64,000 nucleotides of DNA from Acinetobacter suaedae (GTDB lineage Bacteria; Pseudomonadota; Gammaproteobacteria; Pseudomonadales; Moraxellaceae). A program made the translations under genes and the position numbers. The notes under the pieces were generated by a model, which ran no database searches, was not told where the DNA came from, and saw only the letters and a program-made list of their open reading frames with translations. The stretch spans positions 1,798,001-1,862,000 of the forward strand of contig NZ_CP043909.1 in assembly GCF_008630915.1 (NCBI RefSeq), in the 5' to 3' direction. This document shows positions 36,757-46,069 of the stretch, one piece after another (the first letter of the stretch is position 1; the number at the start of each line of letters is the position of its first letter).

Positions 36757-38100
36757 ATGAGCAGCCCAATGAATTCAAACCAAATTGAAACCCTTGTTGC
36801 ACAACATCCGATTGTCGATGATCTGATTCAACTTAAAGAAACAATTTGGTTGAATCCCCAAACCACCTCTTTAGCACAAGGTTTGCCCTTTGTAGGACTG
36901 ACTCAACAAGATATTGATGATGCTCGTGATCGTTTAGCTCGCTTCGCTCCTTATCTGATGTCCGTATTTCCTGAAACTGAGATAAGTAAAGGAATCATTG
37001 AGTCCGAACTGGTTTCTATTCCAACGATGCAGCAAACACTTGAAGCTCATTTCAAACAAGATATCACTGGAAAATTATGGTTAAAAAAAGACAGTCATTT
37101 GCCAATCTCAGGATCGATCAAAGCACGTGGCGGTATTTACGAGGTGCTCTATCAGGCTGAAAAACTTGCCATTCAAGCAGGCTTATTAACAGTTGAAGAT
37201 GATTATTCAAAATTATACAGTCCTGAATTTAGAGATTTTTTTAGTCAATACAGTATTGCCGTTGGCTCTACAGGTAATTTAGGACTTTCGATTGGTATCA
37301 TGAGTGCCAAACTTGGCTTCGATGTCACTGTGCATATGTCGGCAGATGCACGTCAGTGGAAAAAAGATAAATTAAGGTCACATGGTGTTACCGTTATTGA
37401 ATACGCCCAAGATTATGGTGTTGCAGTTGAAGAAGGTCGTAAAGCCGCATTAAGAAATCCAAATTGCTTTTTTATTGATGACGAAAATTCAAAAACTTTA
37501 TTTTTAGGATATGCCGTTGCAGGTGAACGCTTAAAAGCACAATTAGAATCTCAGAATATTACGGTTGATCAAGACCATCCTTTATTTGTTTATTTACCAT
37601 GTGGCGTTGGTGGTGGCCCTGGCGGTGTCGCATTTGGTTTAAAAATGGCTTTGGGTGATCACGTACATTGTATATTTGCTGAACCAACTCATTCACCATG
37701 CATGTTGCTAGGTGTAGCAACAGGCTTGCATGATCAAATCTCAGTACAAGACCTAGGCATTGATAACATTACCGCAGCAGATGGCTTAGCTGTAGGACGC
37801 GCATCTGGATTTGTGGGTCGAGCGATGGAAAGACTACTCGATGCTTTCTACACACTGGATGATCAAAGCATGTATAAATTATTGGGGCTACTCAATCAAT
37901 CAGAAGATTTAAAACTGGAACCATCTGCCTTAGCTGGAATGTTAGGTCCAATCTTAATCAGTCAGCACCAAGAATATGCTGCTATGCATCAACTGACTGC
38001 ACAACAAATGAATAATGCTAATCACATTGTTTGGGCAACTGGTGGTGGTATGGTTCCAGTTGAAGAAATGGAAATTTATTTGCAAAAATCCATAATCTAA
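36757..38100 (+). CDS. dsdA: D-serine ammonia-lyase (dehydratase)
   Basis: A 447-residue PLP enzyme (fold type II) converting D-serine to pyruvate and ammonia. The PLP Lys is in [16 protein letters not shown] (Lys122; E. coli Lys118), and the phosphate loop is [12 protein letters not shown]. The C-terminal [16 protein letters not shown] loop is also typical. No dsdC regulator or dsdX permease is adjacent, unlike in enterobacteria, so it is probably a detoxification or catabolic gene acting alone. Met5 is an alternative start. Confidence 0.93.
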   Translation: MSSPMNSNQIETLVAQHPIVDDLIQLKETIWLNPQTTSLAQGLPFVGLTQQDIDDARDRLARFAPYLMSVFPETEISKGIIESELVSIPTMQQTLEAHFKQDITGKLWLKKDSHLPISGSIKARGGIYEVLYQAEKLAIQAGLLTVEDDYSKLYSPEFRDFFSQYSIAVGSTGNLGLSIGIMSAKLGFDVTVHMSADARQWKKDKLRSHGVTVIEYAQDYGVAVEEGRKAALRNPNCFFIDDENSKTLFLGYAVAGERLKAQLESQNITVDQDHPLFVYLPCGVGGGPGGVAFGLKMALGDHVHCIFAEPTHSPCMLLGVATGLHDQISVQDLGIDNITAADGLAVGRASGFVGRAMERLLDAFYTLDDQSMYKLLGLLNQSEDLKLEPSALAGMLGPILISQHQEYAAMHQLTAQQMNNANHIVWATGGGMVPVEEMEIYLQKSII

Positions 38101-38141
38101 ACCTTCATATCAACATCTAAATAAGAAAGCTTTTCAACCGA

Positions 38142-38771
38142 TCAGTTTGAAACAAACATCTGTTTAAAAGCTTTCATCTGCTTGTATTGCTGCAGCTCAT
38201 CCAATGAATTGATGCTATGACAAAACAGGCTTTGCTTTTGAAAGACAACGTGTTGAGCGTGTAGTTGTCTAAAAGCCTCTCTTAAACTTAATTTATTTGC
38301 AGCGAGCTGGTGTTCTAATATCGACAAACTGGCTCTTTTTAACAAGCAAAAAGGGTACAAGGCATCGCCATTGATATTTACATACGCCACTGATGCTTGC
38401 GGATTTTTCTCTAAGGCACGATGCAGCTTTGCAAGCACTTGATTTGGGATATAAGTCACATCACAAGGAATAAATAATGCATATTCTGCTTGTACACGCG
38501 ACCATGCACTTTTCATTCCCATCAACGGCCCTAAAAAGCCGTTTTGATCATCAGAAAAACATTCAACAGTCGGCTCTATGCTTTTATAGATCGAGCTATC
38601 ACGATGACTATTGACCCATATCTGCTGAACTTCCGATTTAAAGCGTTGACAAATTTTTGACAATTGAATCTGATCATCAAACTGTTGCAATAGTTTGTTC
38701 ATCCCATTCATTCGTCGTGCCTGTCCTCCCGCCAAGATCACGAGATCTGTAGCGGGAAAATCTGTATTCAT
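38142..38771 (-). CDS. mobA: Molybdenum cofactor guanylyltransferase (MobA-like)
   Basis: A 209-residue nucleotidyltransferase with the N-terminal loop LVILAGGQARRMNGMNKLL, characteristic of MobA, and the metal-binding Asp in ALFIPCDVTYIP. It would attach GMP to molybdopterin to form MGD for NasA and the molybdoenzyme at 34076. Its start overlaps the nasA stop by 4 bp (ATGA), so it is the last gene of the nas operon, matching cofactor supply to enzyme production. Confidence 0.88.
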   Translation of the reverse strand: MNTDFPATDLVILAGGQARRMNGMNKLLQQFDDQIQLSKICQRFKSEVQQIWVNSHRDSSIYKSIEPTVECFSDDQNGFLGPLMGMKSAWSRVQAEYALFIPCDVTYIPNQVLAKLHRALEKNPQASVAYVNINGDALYPFCLLKRASLSILEHQLAANKLSLREAFRQLHAQHVVFQKQSLFCHSINSLDELQQYKQMKAFKQMFVSN

Positions 38772-41548
38772 GCTTCCGCCTCCAACTGGCAGGTTTTAAT
38801 CAAACCTCTGATCTCAGGTAAACAAGAACCACAATTACCACCCGCTTTTAGACAAGCTGTCACTTGTTTTTCATGAGTAATATTCTGCGTTTTAATCGCT
38901 TCAATGATCTTATTTTTACCTACTTTAAAGCAGCTACAAACCAATGGTCCATCATTATTTGCGGCTGACATCGGCATACCAGCAAGCAGTGCTTTACGAT
39001 GTAATGCACTTAAACGCTCACGTTTGAATAAACTCGCAACCCAATCACGGTCAGGCAACATATCCGATGGCGCAATATAAAGACTGGCAATCAAAATCCC
39101 ATCTTTCAGAATGATGCTATGACTCATTTGCGCTGAAACATCTTCAATACTCAACCATTCATAAGTTTCATCTACAAAAGGCAAGAAACTTTTTAAATTC
39201 TTCTGCGTTTGATCAAAGTTGTGACGATCTGCAATTTCAAAACGAACTGCTTTGGCTATTTTAACTTTTGCCCACCATGCACATGTTTGCAATGAGGTTT
39301 TGATTTGTTGTTCAAACCCATCTCGGACATACAAAACACCTTGCCATGTCGTATGGAATGGCTGAATTGCAACAGGTGTATGTTTAAACTCAGGTTCGCC
39401 TGATATTGCATCTACAACTGGATTAACTACTTTTCCTACACGGGCATCAGAGGCAACTTGCTCAGTCCAATGAATCGGTGCAAAAATTTGACCACGGCGA
39501 ACGCCTTGAGCCAAAGTTACACGCAGAACACAACTGCCCCATTGCGACTTCACTTCAACCAATGCTTTATCACGAATACCAAATTTTAAAGCATCATTCG
39601 GGTGAATTTCACAAAATGGTTCAGCTCGGTGAGTAGTCAGATTTGCAGATAAACCTGTTCGCGTCATGGTGTGCCATTGATCACGAATACGTCCTGTGTT
39701 CAACACCAATGGATAATCTTCAGAAATTGCATGAACTGGATCAATTGCAACTGTCGGGATCAGTTTTGCTTTTTTGCTTTTATGGCTAAACAAGCCTTGA
39801 TCAAATAACTGCTCAACCGCAGTACTTTGACCTTTTTCCCAAACGGGCCATTGGATCGGACGTAAATGATCATATTCATCCAAAGACAAATTCATTAGTC
39901 CTTTTAGGTTGAAATAACGAAAGTTTTCAACTTGATCACGTTGATCCAAACTTGCATTGTGATGCGCAGATAAGGCTGCGTGTTCATTAAAGATGTCACA
40001 TGCATTGTTAAAATCAAAACCAGAAAAACCTAATTTTTTCGCAACTTCAGCAACCGCCCACCAGTCTGCTTTTGCTTGCTTTGGTGCAGGTAAAAAAGCT
40101 CTTTGACGTGAAATACGGCGCTCTGAGTTGGTCACCGTTCCATCTTTTTCACCCCAACCTAACGCAGGAAGCAACACATCCGCATAAGCCGTGGTATCTG
40201 TATCAGCACAAATATCTGATACCACGACAAACTCACATTTATTCAATGCACGTTTTACTTGATCCGCATCTGGTAAACTCACCACGGGGTTGGTTGCCAT
40301 AATCCATATGGCTTTAATTTTCCCAGATTCGACTGCTTGGAATAAGTCAACTGCTTTCAGTCCCGCTTGATTGGCAATCACAGGACTGTTCCAAAAGTTT
40401 TGTACAAGTGTTTGGTGTGATGGATTATCGATGTCCATATGTGCTGCCAACATATTGGCTAAGCCACCCACTTCACGACCACCCATGGCATTTGGTTGAC
40501 CTGTCATTGAAAATGGTGCAGCACCTAATTTCCCAATTTTCCCTGTCAAAAGATGGCAATTGATAATGCTATTGGCTTTATTGACTCCTTGAGAAGATTG
40601 ATTCACACCCATTGAAAATAAGCTCACGACTTTTTCAGTGGTGGCAAATTTTTCAAAAAAGAATTTTAATTTTTCTGCTGAAATACCTGTACGTTTCACG
40701 ACTGAGTCAAAATCAGTTTCAGTCTGACTGGATTCTAATAATGCGTCTAGGCCTTCAGTATGTGTATCGACAAAATGTTGATCAATAAAGTTATTCTTAT
40801 ATAAGTACTGCAATAAACCATTAAACAGGGCGACATCTTGTCCAGGTAAAATTGGAAGATGTAAATCCGCTTGTTCACAAGTGCTGGTAAAACGTGGATC
40901 AACCACAACGACAAATAAATCTGGATTTTTACTTTTCGCCTGCATGATGCGTTGGTACAGCACAGGATGGCACCATGCAGTATTTGAACCCACCAACACC
41001 ACCATATCGGTAAATTCAAAATCTTCATAACTCGCTGGCACGATATCCTCACCAAAAGCACGCTTATGCGCTGCAACTGCTGAAGACATACACAGACGCG
41101 AATTGGTGTCGATATTGGCTGTACCTAGATAGCCTTTCACAAACTTATTGACGACATAATAATCTTCAGTCAATAGCTGCCCTGATACATAAAATGCCAC
41201 ACTGTCACGACCGTGTTGATCGATACACGCTTGGAATTGATCTGCGATTTTTTCTATGGCTGCATCCCATGTCGTTACCTTACGATGGTTCTTACGACCA
41301 AACATCGGATGCAAAACGCGAGTCTCTAATCCTAGAGTATCCGCCAAATTACTGCCTTTAATACAAAGGCGTCCAAAATTAGATGGATGTTCCAAATCAC
41401 CAGCAACCTGAACCGTTGTTCCTTGTGCTTTATGATTAACCGTGACATCAACACCACATCCAACCCCACAATAGGGACACGTTGTTTTTGTAATAATTGT
41501 TTCTGCTTGATCGGAGCGACTGTGTTCTAAATTTTGAATACTGTTCAT
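38768..41548 (-). CDS. nasA: Assimilatory nitrate reductase catalytic subunit (NasA) with BFD-like domain
   Basis: A 926-residue cytosolic bis-MGD enzyme reducing nitrate to nitrite. The N-terminal 4Fe-4S motif is CPYCGVGCGVDV, and the MGD-binding regions include SRLCMSSAVAAHKRAFGED and WIMATNPVVSLP. The C-terminus adds a BFD-like [2Fe-2S] domain (Cys871, Cys873, Cys906, Cys909 in CSCFKVGKN and GGNCGSCLPE), as in NADH-dependent assimilatory enzymes. Electrons probably come from the FAD fusion protein upstream in the operon. It ends in mobA by a 4-bp overlap, while a repeat-rich 316-bp gap precedes it. Confidence 0.93.
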   Translation of the reverse strand: MNSIQNLEHSRSDQAETIITKTTCPYCGVGCGVDVTVNHKAQGTTVQVAGDLEHPSNFGRLCIKGSNLADTLGLETRVLHPMFGRKNHRKVTTWDAAIEKIADQFQACIDQHGRDSVAFYVSGQLLTEDYYVVNKFVKGYLGTANIDTNSRLCMSSAVAAHKRAFGEDIVPASYEDFEFTDMVVLVGSNTAWCHPVLYQRIMQAKSKNPDLFVVVVDPRFTSTCEQADLHLPILPGQDVALFNGLLQYLYKNNFIDQHFVDTHTEGLDALLESSQTETDFDSVVKRTGISAEKLKFFFEKFATTEKVVSLFSMGVNQSSQGVNKANSIINCHLLTGKIGKLGAAPFSMTGQPNAMGGREVGGLANMLAAHMDIDNPSHQTLVQNFWNSPVIANQAGLKAVDLFQAVESGKIKAIWIMATNPVVSLPDADQVKRALNKCEFVVVSDICADTDTTAYADVLLPALGWGEKDGTVTNSERRISRQRAFLPAPKQAKADWWAVAEVAKKLGFSGFDFNNACDIFNEHAALSAHHNASLDQRDQVENFRYFNLKGLMNLSLDEYDHLRPIQWPVWEKGQSTAVEQLFDQGLFSHKSKKAKLIPTVAIDPVHAISEDYPLVLNTGRIRDQWHTMTRTGLSANLTTHRAEPFCEIHPNDALKFGIRDKALVEVKSQWGSCVLRVTLAQGVRRGQIFAPIHWTEQVASDARVGKVVNPVVDAISGEPEFKHTPVAIQPFHTTWQGVLYVRDGFEQQIKTSLQTCAWWAKVKIAKAVRFEIADRHNFDQTQKNLKSFLPFVDETYEWLSIEDVSAQMSHSIILKDGILIASLYIAPSDMLPDRDWVASLFKRERLSALHRKALLAGMPMSAANNDGPLVCSCFKVGKNKIIEAIKTQNITHEKQVTACLKAGGNCGSCLPEIRGLIKTCQLEAEA

Positions 41549-41864
41549 GACTGCCCCTTTTACCTAGTTAATCCGCTGAACTCTACACTTAACTAAAAAA
41601 TCATTCTGAGTTCTTCCCCAGTTTTAGCTTAGACCACAATTCTAATACTGGAATTTTCTCCTCAAACACTACCGTGACAGGCGGCATGGATGCCGCCTTG
41701 TTGGGCTGCGGTAGCAAGGACGTACCGTCAGCTCAACAAAGGATTTTTGTTACTTTTCATCCCTGAAAAGTAAGGCAATGCATTTGCAAAAAACATCTGC
41801 TCCTACACAACATATGTGGCAATGCCTTTAACGCTTAACCTAATCTTTACGAAAGGATTAGCTT
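41549..41864. other. Intergenic region within the nas operon
   Basis: 316 bp between the fusion reductase and nasA. It holds a run of three imperfect or perfect dyads (41680-41773), described separately, and no coding frame. The rest, towards nasA, is A+T rich without an obvious promoter. The dyads could process or partly terminate the transcript between genes. Confidence 0.5.
41680..41773. repeat. Composite REP-like palindromic repeat
   Basis: Three dyads in a row: ggcggcat-gg-atgccgcc (41680-41697, perfect); ttgttgggctgcggta ... taccgtcagctcaacaa (41698-41739, one long imperfect hairpin); and ttacttttca-tccc-tgaaaagtaa (41750-41773, perfect 10-bp stem). The G+C-rich first parts contrast with the A+T-rich surroundings. 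It looks like a dispersed intergenic repeat known in Acinetobacter-like genomes, though no second copy is in this window. Confidence 0.6.
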
Positions 41865-43484
41865 TCATCCTGCTTTCTTCATTGCAAAATCCTTACCAAA
41901 TAACAATTTATTTCTAAATGTTGAAATTGGTGTTTGATCTGCAATCAATTCCGCATACCACATGCCATCTTCAGTATCACCGAACAGTACCGCACCGATG
42001 ACTTTATCTTTTTGAATAATGATACGTTTGTAAATTTGTCGTTTTTCATCATTCAGGATAATGTCTTCGTAATCTTCTTTCGGTTCAAAATTTCCAGCCG
42101 AGAATACATCAACACCACTAACTTTAAGCTGAGTTGGAACGGTTGGTGATTTGAAAGTTAAACTACCGTGTTCTGCCAAGTGTGTTGCACAGATAAATGC
42201 TTGTCCCCACAATGGTTCGACGAGACCAAAGGTCTGATTACGATGCTCAATACATTCACCCACTGCATAAATACTTGGGTCAAATGTTTGCATCGTATCA
42301 TTAACCAAAATACCACGATTACAACGTAAACCAGCACTTTGAGCCAAAGCAATATTTGGACGAATACCTACAGCAAATACGACAAGGTCGGCATCCAACA
42401 CTGTGCCATCTTTCAGACGTACTTGGTTAACATGACCATCTTTACCAATCAATGCTTCAGTATTTGCCTCAGTGATAATATTAATCCCTTTTTCTTCAAT
42501 GCTTTGACGCAACATACGACTCGCACGTCCATCAAGCTGACGCTCCATAATGCGATCCATCAAATGAAGAACAGTGACATTCATGCCACGTTGCTTGAGA
42601 CCGTAAGCTGCTTCTAAACCGAGCAGACCACCACCAATCACCACAGCATTTTTCTTCGTTTCGCAATATTTAATCATGGTATTAACATCATAAATATCAC
42701 GGAAGCTGATCACACCTTTCAAATCCACGCCTTGAACAGGTGGGATAAATGGCGATGAACCTGTTGCAATAATCAAACGATCGTAATCGACACTTTCACC
42801 TTTTTGCGTATGTACCACTTTACGAGTACGATCGATTTTTACAGCTGGATCATCTGCAATAAATTTGATGCCCTTATCGCTGTACCATGCATGTGGATGC
42901 AACATAATGTCATCAATGGTTTTCTCACCAGAAAGTACGGGTGAAAGCATGATACGGTTATAATTACCCCAAGGCTCTTCACCAATCACCGTTACATCAT
43001 AACGATCAGGTGCCATGTCGAGTAAATCCTCTAGACAGCGCATTCCTGCCAAACCATTACCGATCAAAACGAGCTTCAATTTTTCTTGAGAAACACCGTT
43101 ATTGGTAATATAAGTTTTTTGCGGAACAGTACCTACCCAAACTCGACCATTTTCGATTTTGGTTGGGAAAACAGAAAGCTTTTGATCTTTATCTTCTAGG
43201 CATCGACCTGTTGCTAGACTGAAGTGCTGCTTGTAAATCGGTGAGGCAATAACACGCTCACCTTGCAAATCACCAATAATACCGCGCGCCATGACATTTG
43301 CTTGGCTAAACGGATCTTTATTACTTAATGCATAAATACGTTTTTCGTTCCCTACGCGAAATAAAGCAACGGATTGACCCGCAATAAGTGCACCGACACC
43401 TGTATTTGGCGTGATGTCATCAAGATGACACACATCAATCCATTGATTTTCTGGAAGCATATTCATGTCTTTTAGATTTGTCAT
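41865..43484 (-). CDS. NirD-FAD oxidoreductase fusion (assimilatory reductase electron-transfer protein)
   Basis: A 539-residue fusion. Residues about 10-120 match the Rieske-like NirD fold without the Cys/His ligands (ALSNKDPFSQANVMARGI, then VIASPIYKQHFSL). Residues about 135-520 are an FAD/NAD(P)H oxidoreductase like the N-terminal half of NirB, with VLIGNGLAGMRCLED, AVVIGGGLLGLEAAYGL and IYAVGECIEHR. It probably passes NADH electrons to NasA, and its NirD domain may serve NirB, since no separate nirD gene exists in the operon. It starts 12 bp from the nirB stop. Confidence 0.85.
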   Translation of the reverse strand: MTNLKDMNMLPENQWIDVCHLDDITPNTGVGALIAGQSVALFRVGNEKRIYALSNKDPFSQANVMARGIIGDLQGERVIASPIYKQHFSLATGRCLEDKDQKLSVFPTKIENGRVWVGTVPQKTYITNNGVSQEKLKLVLIGNGLAGMRCLEDLLDMAPDRYDVTVIGEEPWGNYNRIMLSPVLSGEKTIDDIMLHPHAWYSDKGIKFIADDPAVKIDRTRKVVHTQKGESVDYDRLIIATGSSPFIPPVQGVDLKGVISFRDIYDVNTMIKYCETKKNAVVIGGGLLGLEAAYGLKQRGMNVTVLHLMDRIMERQLDGRASRMLRQSIEEKGINIITEANTEALIGKDGHVNQVRLKDGTVLDADLVVFAVGIRPNIALAQSAGLRCNRGILVNDTMQTFDPSIYAVGECIEHRNQTFGLVEPLWGQAFICATHLAEHGSLTFKSPTVPTQLKVSGVDVFSAGNFEPKEDYEDIILNDEKRQIYKRIIIQKDKVIGAVLFGDTEDGMWYAELIADQTPISTFRNKLLFGKDFAMKKAG

Positions 43485-43495
43485 TTTGATTCTCC

Positions 43496-46042
43496 TTATG
43501 CTTCTACCATCGGGATACGATCAACTGAACGTTCAGCTTCATTTAATGGACGGATCTGATCACGCACTTCGGTAAATTGAATATATGGATCAGCTTGCTC
43601 TTCAGCGCTTGCATTAATGTAAGTTTGGAAGCGTTTACGAATCTCAGGATTCTCTACCGCAGTACGCCATTCGTCTTGATAAGTTCCAATGACATGTGCC
43701 ATGCGATTTTCAAGCTCTTCTGCAAGACCAAGCGAATCATCAACAATCACAGCTTTGAGATAATCTAAACCACCTTCCATGTTGTCACGCCATACACTGG
43801 TACGTTGTAAACGATCAGCAGTTTGGATATAAAACATAAAGAAGCGGTCGATATAACGAATCAAAGTTTCAGTATCTAGATCAGACGCTAAAAGCTCTGC
43901 ATGACGTGGTTTCATTCCACCATTACCACACACATATAGGTTCCAGCCTTTTTCTGTCGCAATAACACCGACATCTTTACCTTGTGCTTCAGCACACTCA
44001 CGCGTACAACCCGACACAGCCATTTTTAGTTTGTGCGGTGAGCGTAAGCCTTTGTAGCGGTTTTCTAATTCAATCGCTAAACCAACAGAATCATCTACGC
44101 CATAACGGCACCAAGTGCTACCTACGCATGATTTCACTGTACGCAATGATTTACCGTAAGCATGACCTGACTCGAAGCCTGCTGCATTCAACTCTTCCCA
44201 AATAAATGGTAGCTCGTGCAGTTGTGCACCAAATAAGTCAACACGTTGACCACCTGTAATTTTGGTATACAGGTTATATTTTTTAGCAATTTGACCTACA
44301 GCAATCAAACCATCTGGAGTAACTTCACCACCTGCCATACGCGGCACAACAGAGTATGAACCATCCTTTTGGATATTTCCTAAGTAGTAGTCATTACTGT
44401 CTTGTAGACCTGCGTGAGTTGGTTCCAACACAAAGTCATTCCAGCACGATGCCAAAATGTTTGCTGTCATTGGTTTACAGATATCACAACCTAAACCATG
44501 GCCATGTTGTTGAATCAAATCATCAAATGTTTTGATTTCATTGACACGCACCAAGTGATAGATCTCTTGACGTGAGTATGGGAAGTGTTCGCAGACATGG
44601 TTATTAACCGTTACCCCCTGACGTTGCAACTCAGACTTTAAAACTTGAGTAACTAATGGCGCGCAACCACCACATGCTGTTGCTGCTTTAGTACATTTCT
44701 TTAAAGCACCTAAAGAGGTCGAACCATCACAAATCGCTTGGCAAATATCTGCTTTCGACACGTTGTTACATGAACAAATTGTTGCGCTGTCTGGAAGTAA
44801 ATCAACACCACTGCCACCCGCTTTCGCACCAGAATCAGCAAATCCTGGCATGATTAAGCTTTCAGGTGTTTCTGGCAATGCCATACCATTCAACATCATT
44901 TGTAAAAGATCGTTATATTCTTTTGCATCACCAACCAGTACTGCACCCAGTAATTTGGTTTTATCTGCATCGACAACGATTTTCTTATAAACCAACGCAT
45001 CTTCGTCTGCATAGAAATAGCTAAGCGAGTTCGGTGTCATACCATGTGCATCACCTACTGATGCCACATCTACACCCATCAATTTCAACTTCGTGCTCAT
45101 ATCAGCACCAGTGAAACAATGTGTTTCTTCAGCTAAGATATGTTTGGCTGCAATACGCGCCATATCATAGCCAGGTGCAACCAGACCAAAAATTTTATTA
45201 TCCCAAAGTGCACATTCACCAATTGCGTAAATGTTTTCATCAGAGGTTTGGCAGTAATCATTGATTTTGATACCACCACGCTCCCCAAGTTCCAAACCGC
45301 TTGAACGTGCTAATTCATCACGTGGGCGGATCCCTGCAGAGAATAAAATAATGTCTGTTTCTAGTTCGCTACCATCGGCAAACTTCATCACATGTGTAGC
45401 GTCATTCCCTGCTTCGATACATTGTGTCGCTTTTTGAGTATGAACTTTTACACCTAAGTTTTCGATTTTACGGCGTAATACTTTACCGCCTAAATCATCA
45501 ATCTGTACCGCCATTAAACGTGGTGCAAACTCAACTACATGGGTTTCTAGATTTAAATCACGTAAAGCTTTAGCCGCTTCTAATCCAAGTAAACCACCAC
45601 CGATAACCACACCTGTTTTCGCATTTAGACTTGCAGCTTTAATCGCATCCAAATCTTCAATGGTACGGTAAACAAAGCAATTCTCACGATCATTACCCGA
45701 AATTGGTGGAACAAAGGCATATGAACCTGTCGCCAATACCAATTTATCATAATGAATTACATCACCATGATTAGTTGTGATGGTTTGTTCAGTTGTATCA
45801 ATGGCAGTTGCTTTAGTATTTAGACGAAGATCAATACCATGCGCATCCGCAAAATCAAAACGTGCAAGAGATAAGTCTTTTGCCGATTTACCAGAGAAGT
45901 ATTCAGTCAAATGTACACGGTCATATGCAATACGAGGTTCTTCAGCAAGAATTGTAATTTCTAATTCATCATCTGCTTTTTCTAAGATGGCTTCGATGAA
46001 TTTATGCCCCACCATACCGTGACCAATCATCACTAATTTCAT
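43496..46042 (-). CDS. nirB: NADH-dependent nitrite reductase large subunit NirB
   Basis: An 848-residue cytosolic enzyme reducing nitrite to ammonia. It has an N-terminal FAD/NADH reductase (about 1-380; VVIGGGLLGLEAAKAL, IYAIGECALWDNK), a BFD-like [2Fe-2S] domain (CSCNNVSKADICQAI, CGGCAPLVTQV), and a sirohaem and 4Fe-4S reductase domain (SCVGSTWCRYGVDDS, VSGCTRECAEAQG). The ATG at 46042 follows AGGAGAG and replaces a start nine codons upstream. It follows the transporter closely (27 bp) and precedes the NirD-FAD fusion. Confidence 0.95.
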   Translation of the reverse strand: MKLVMIGHGMVGHKFIEAILEKADDELEITILAEEPRIAYDRVHLTEYFSGKSAKDLSLARFDFADAHGIDLRLNTKATAIDTTEQTITTNHGDVIHYDKLVLATGSYAFVPPISGNDRENCFVYRTIEDLDAIKAASLNAKTGVVIGGGLLGLEAAKALRDLNLETHVVEFAPRLMAVQIDDLGGKVLRRKIENLGVKVHTQKATQCIEAGNDATHVMKFADGSELETDIILFSAGIRPRDELARSSGLELGERGGIKINDYCQTSDENIYAIGECALWDNKIFGLVAPGYDMARIAAKHILAEETHCFTGADMSTKLKLMGVDVASVGDAHGMTPNSLSYFYADEDALVYKKIVVDADKTKLLGAVLVGDAKEYNDLLQMMLNGMALPETPESLIMPGFADSGAKAGGSGVDLLPDSATICSCNNVSKADICQAICDGSTSLGALKKCTKAATACGGCAPLVTQVLKSELQRQGVTVNNHVCEHFPYSRQEIYHLVRVNEIKTFDDLIQQHGHGLGCDICKPMTANILASCWNDFVLEPTHAGLQDSNDYYLGNIQKDGSYSVVPRMAGGEVTPDGLIAVGQIAKKYNLYTKITGGQRVDLFGAQLHELPFIWEELNAAGFESGHAYGKSLRTVKSCVGSTWCRYGVDDSVGLAIELENRYKGLRSPHKLKMAVSGCTRECAEAQGKDVGVIATEKGWNLYVCGNGGMKPRHAELLASDLDTETLIRYIDRFFMFYIQTADRLQRTSVWRDNMEGGLDYLKAVIVDDSLGLAEELENRMAHVIGTYQDEWRTAVENPEIRKRFQTYINASAEEQADPYIQFTEVRDQIRPLNEAERSVDRIPMVEA

Positions 46043-46069
46043 TGTGTCTCTCCTAAAATCTGATTGCAA

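Noticed and set aside
41773..41788. Sigma-54-like aggcaat-N4-ttgca on the plus strand in the nas intergenic region
   Set aside because: GG-N10-GC spacing is met, but it points away from nasA and into the 3' end of an antisense gene, and the -24 box is poor.
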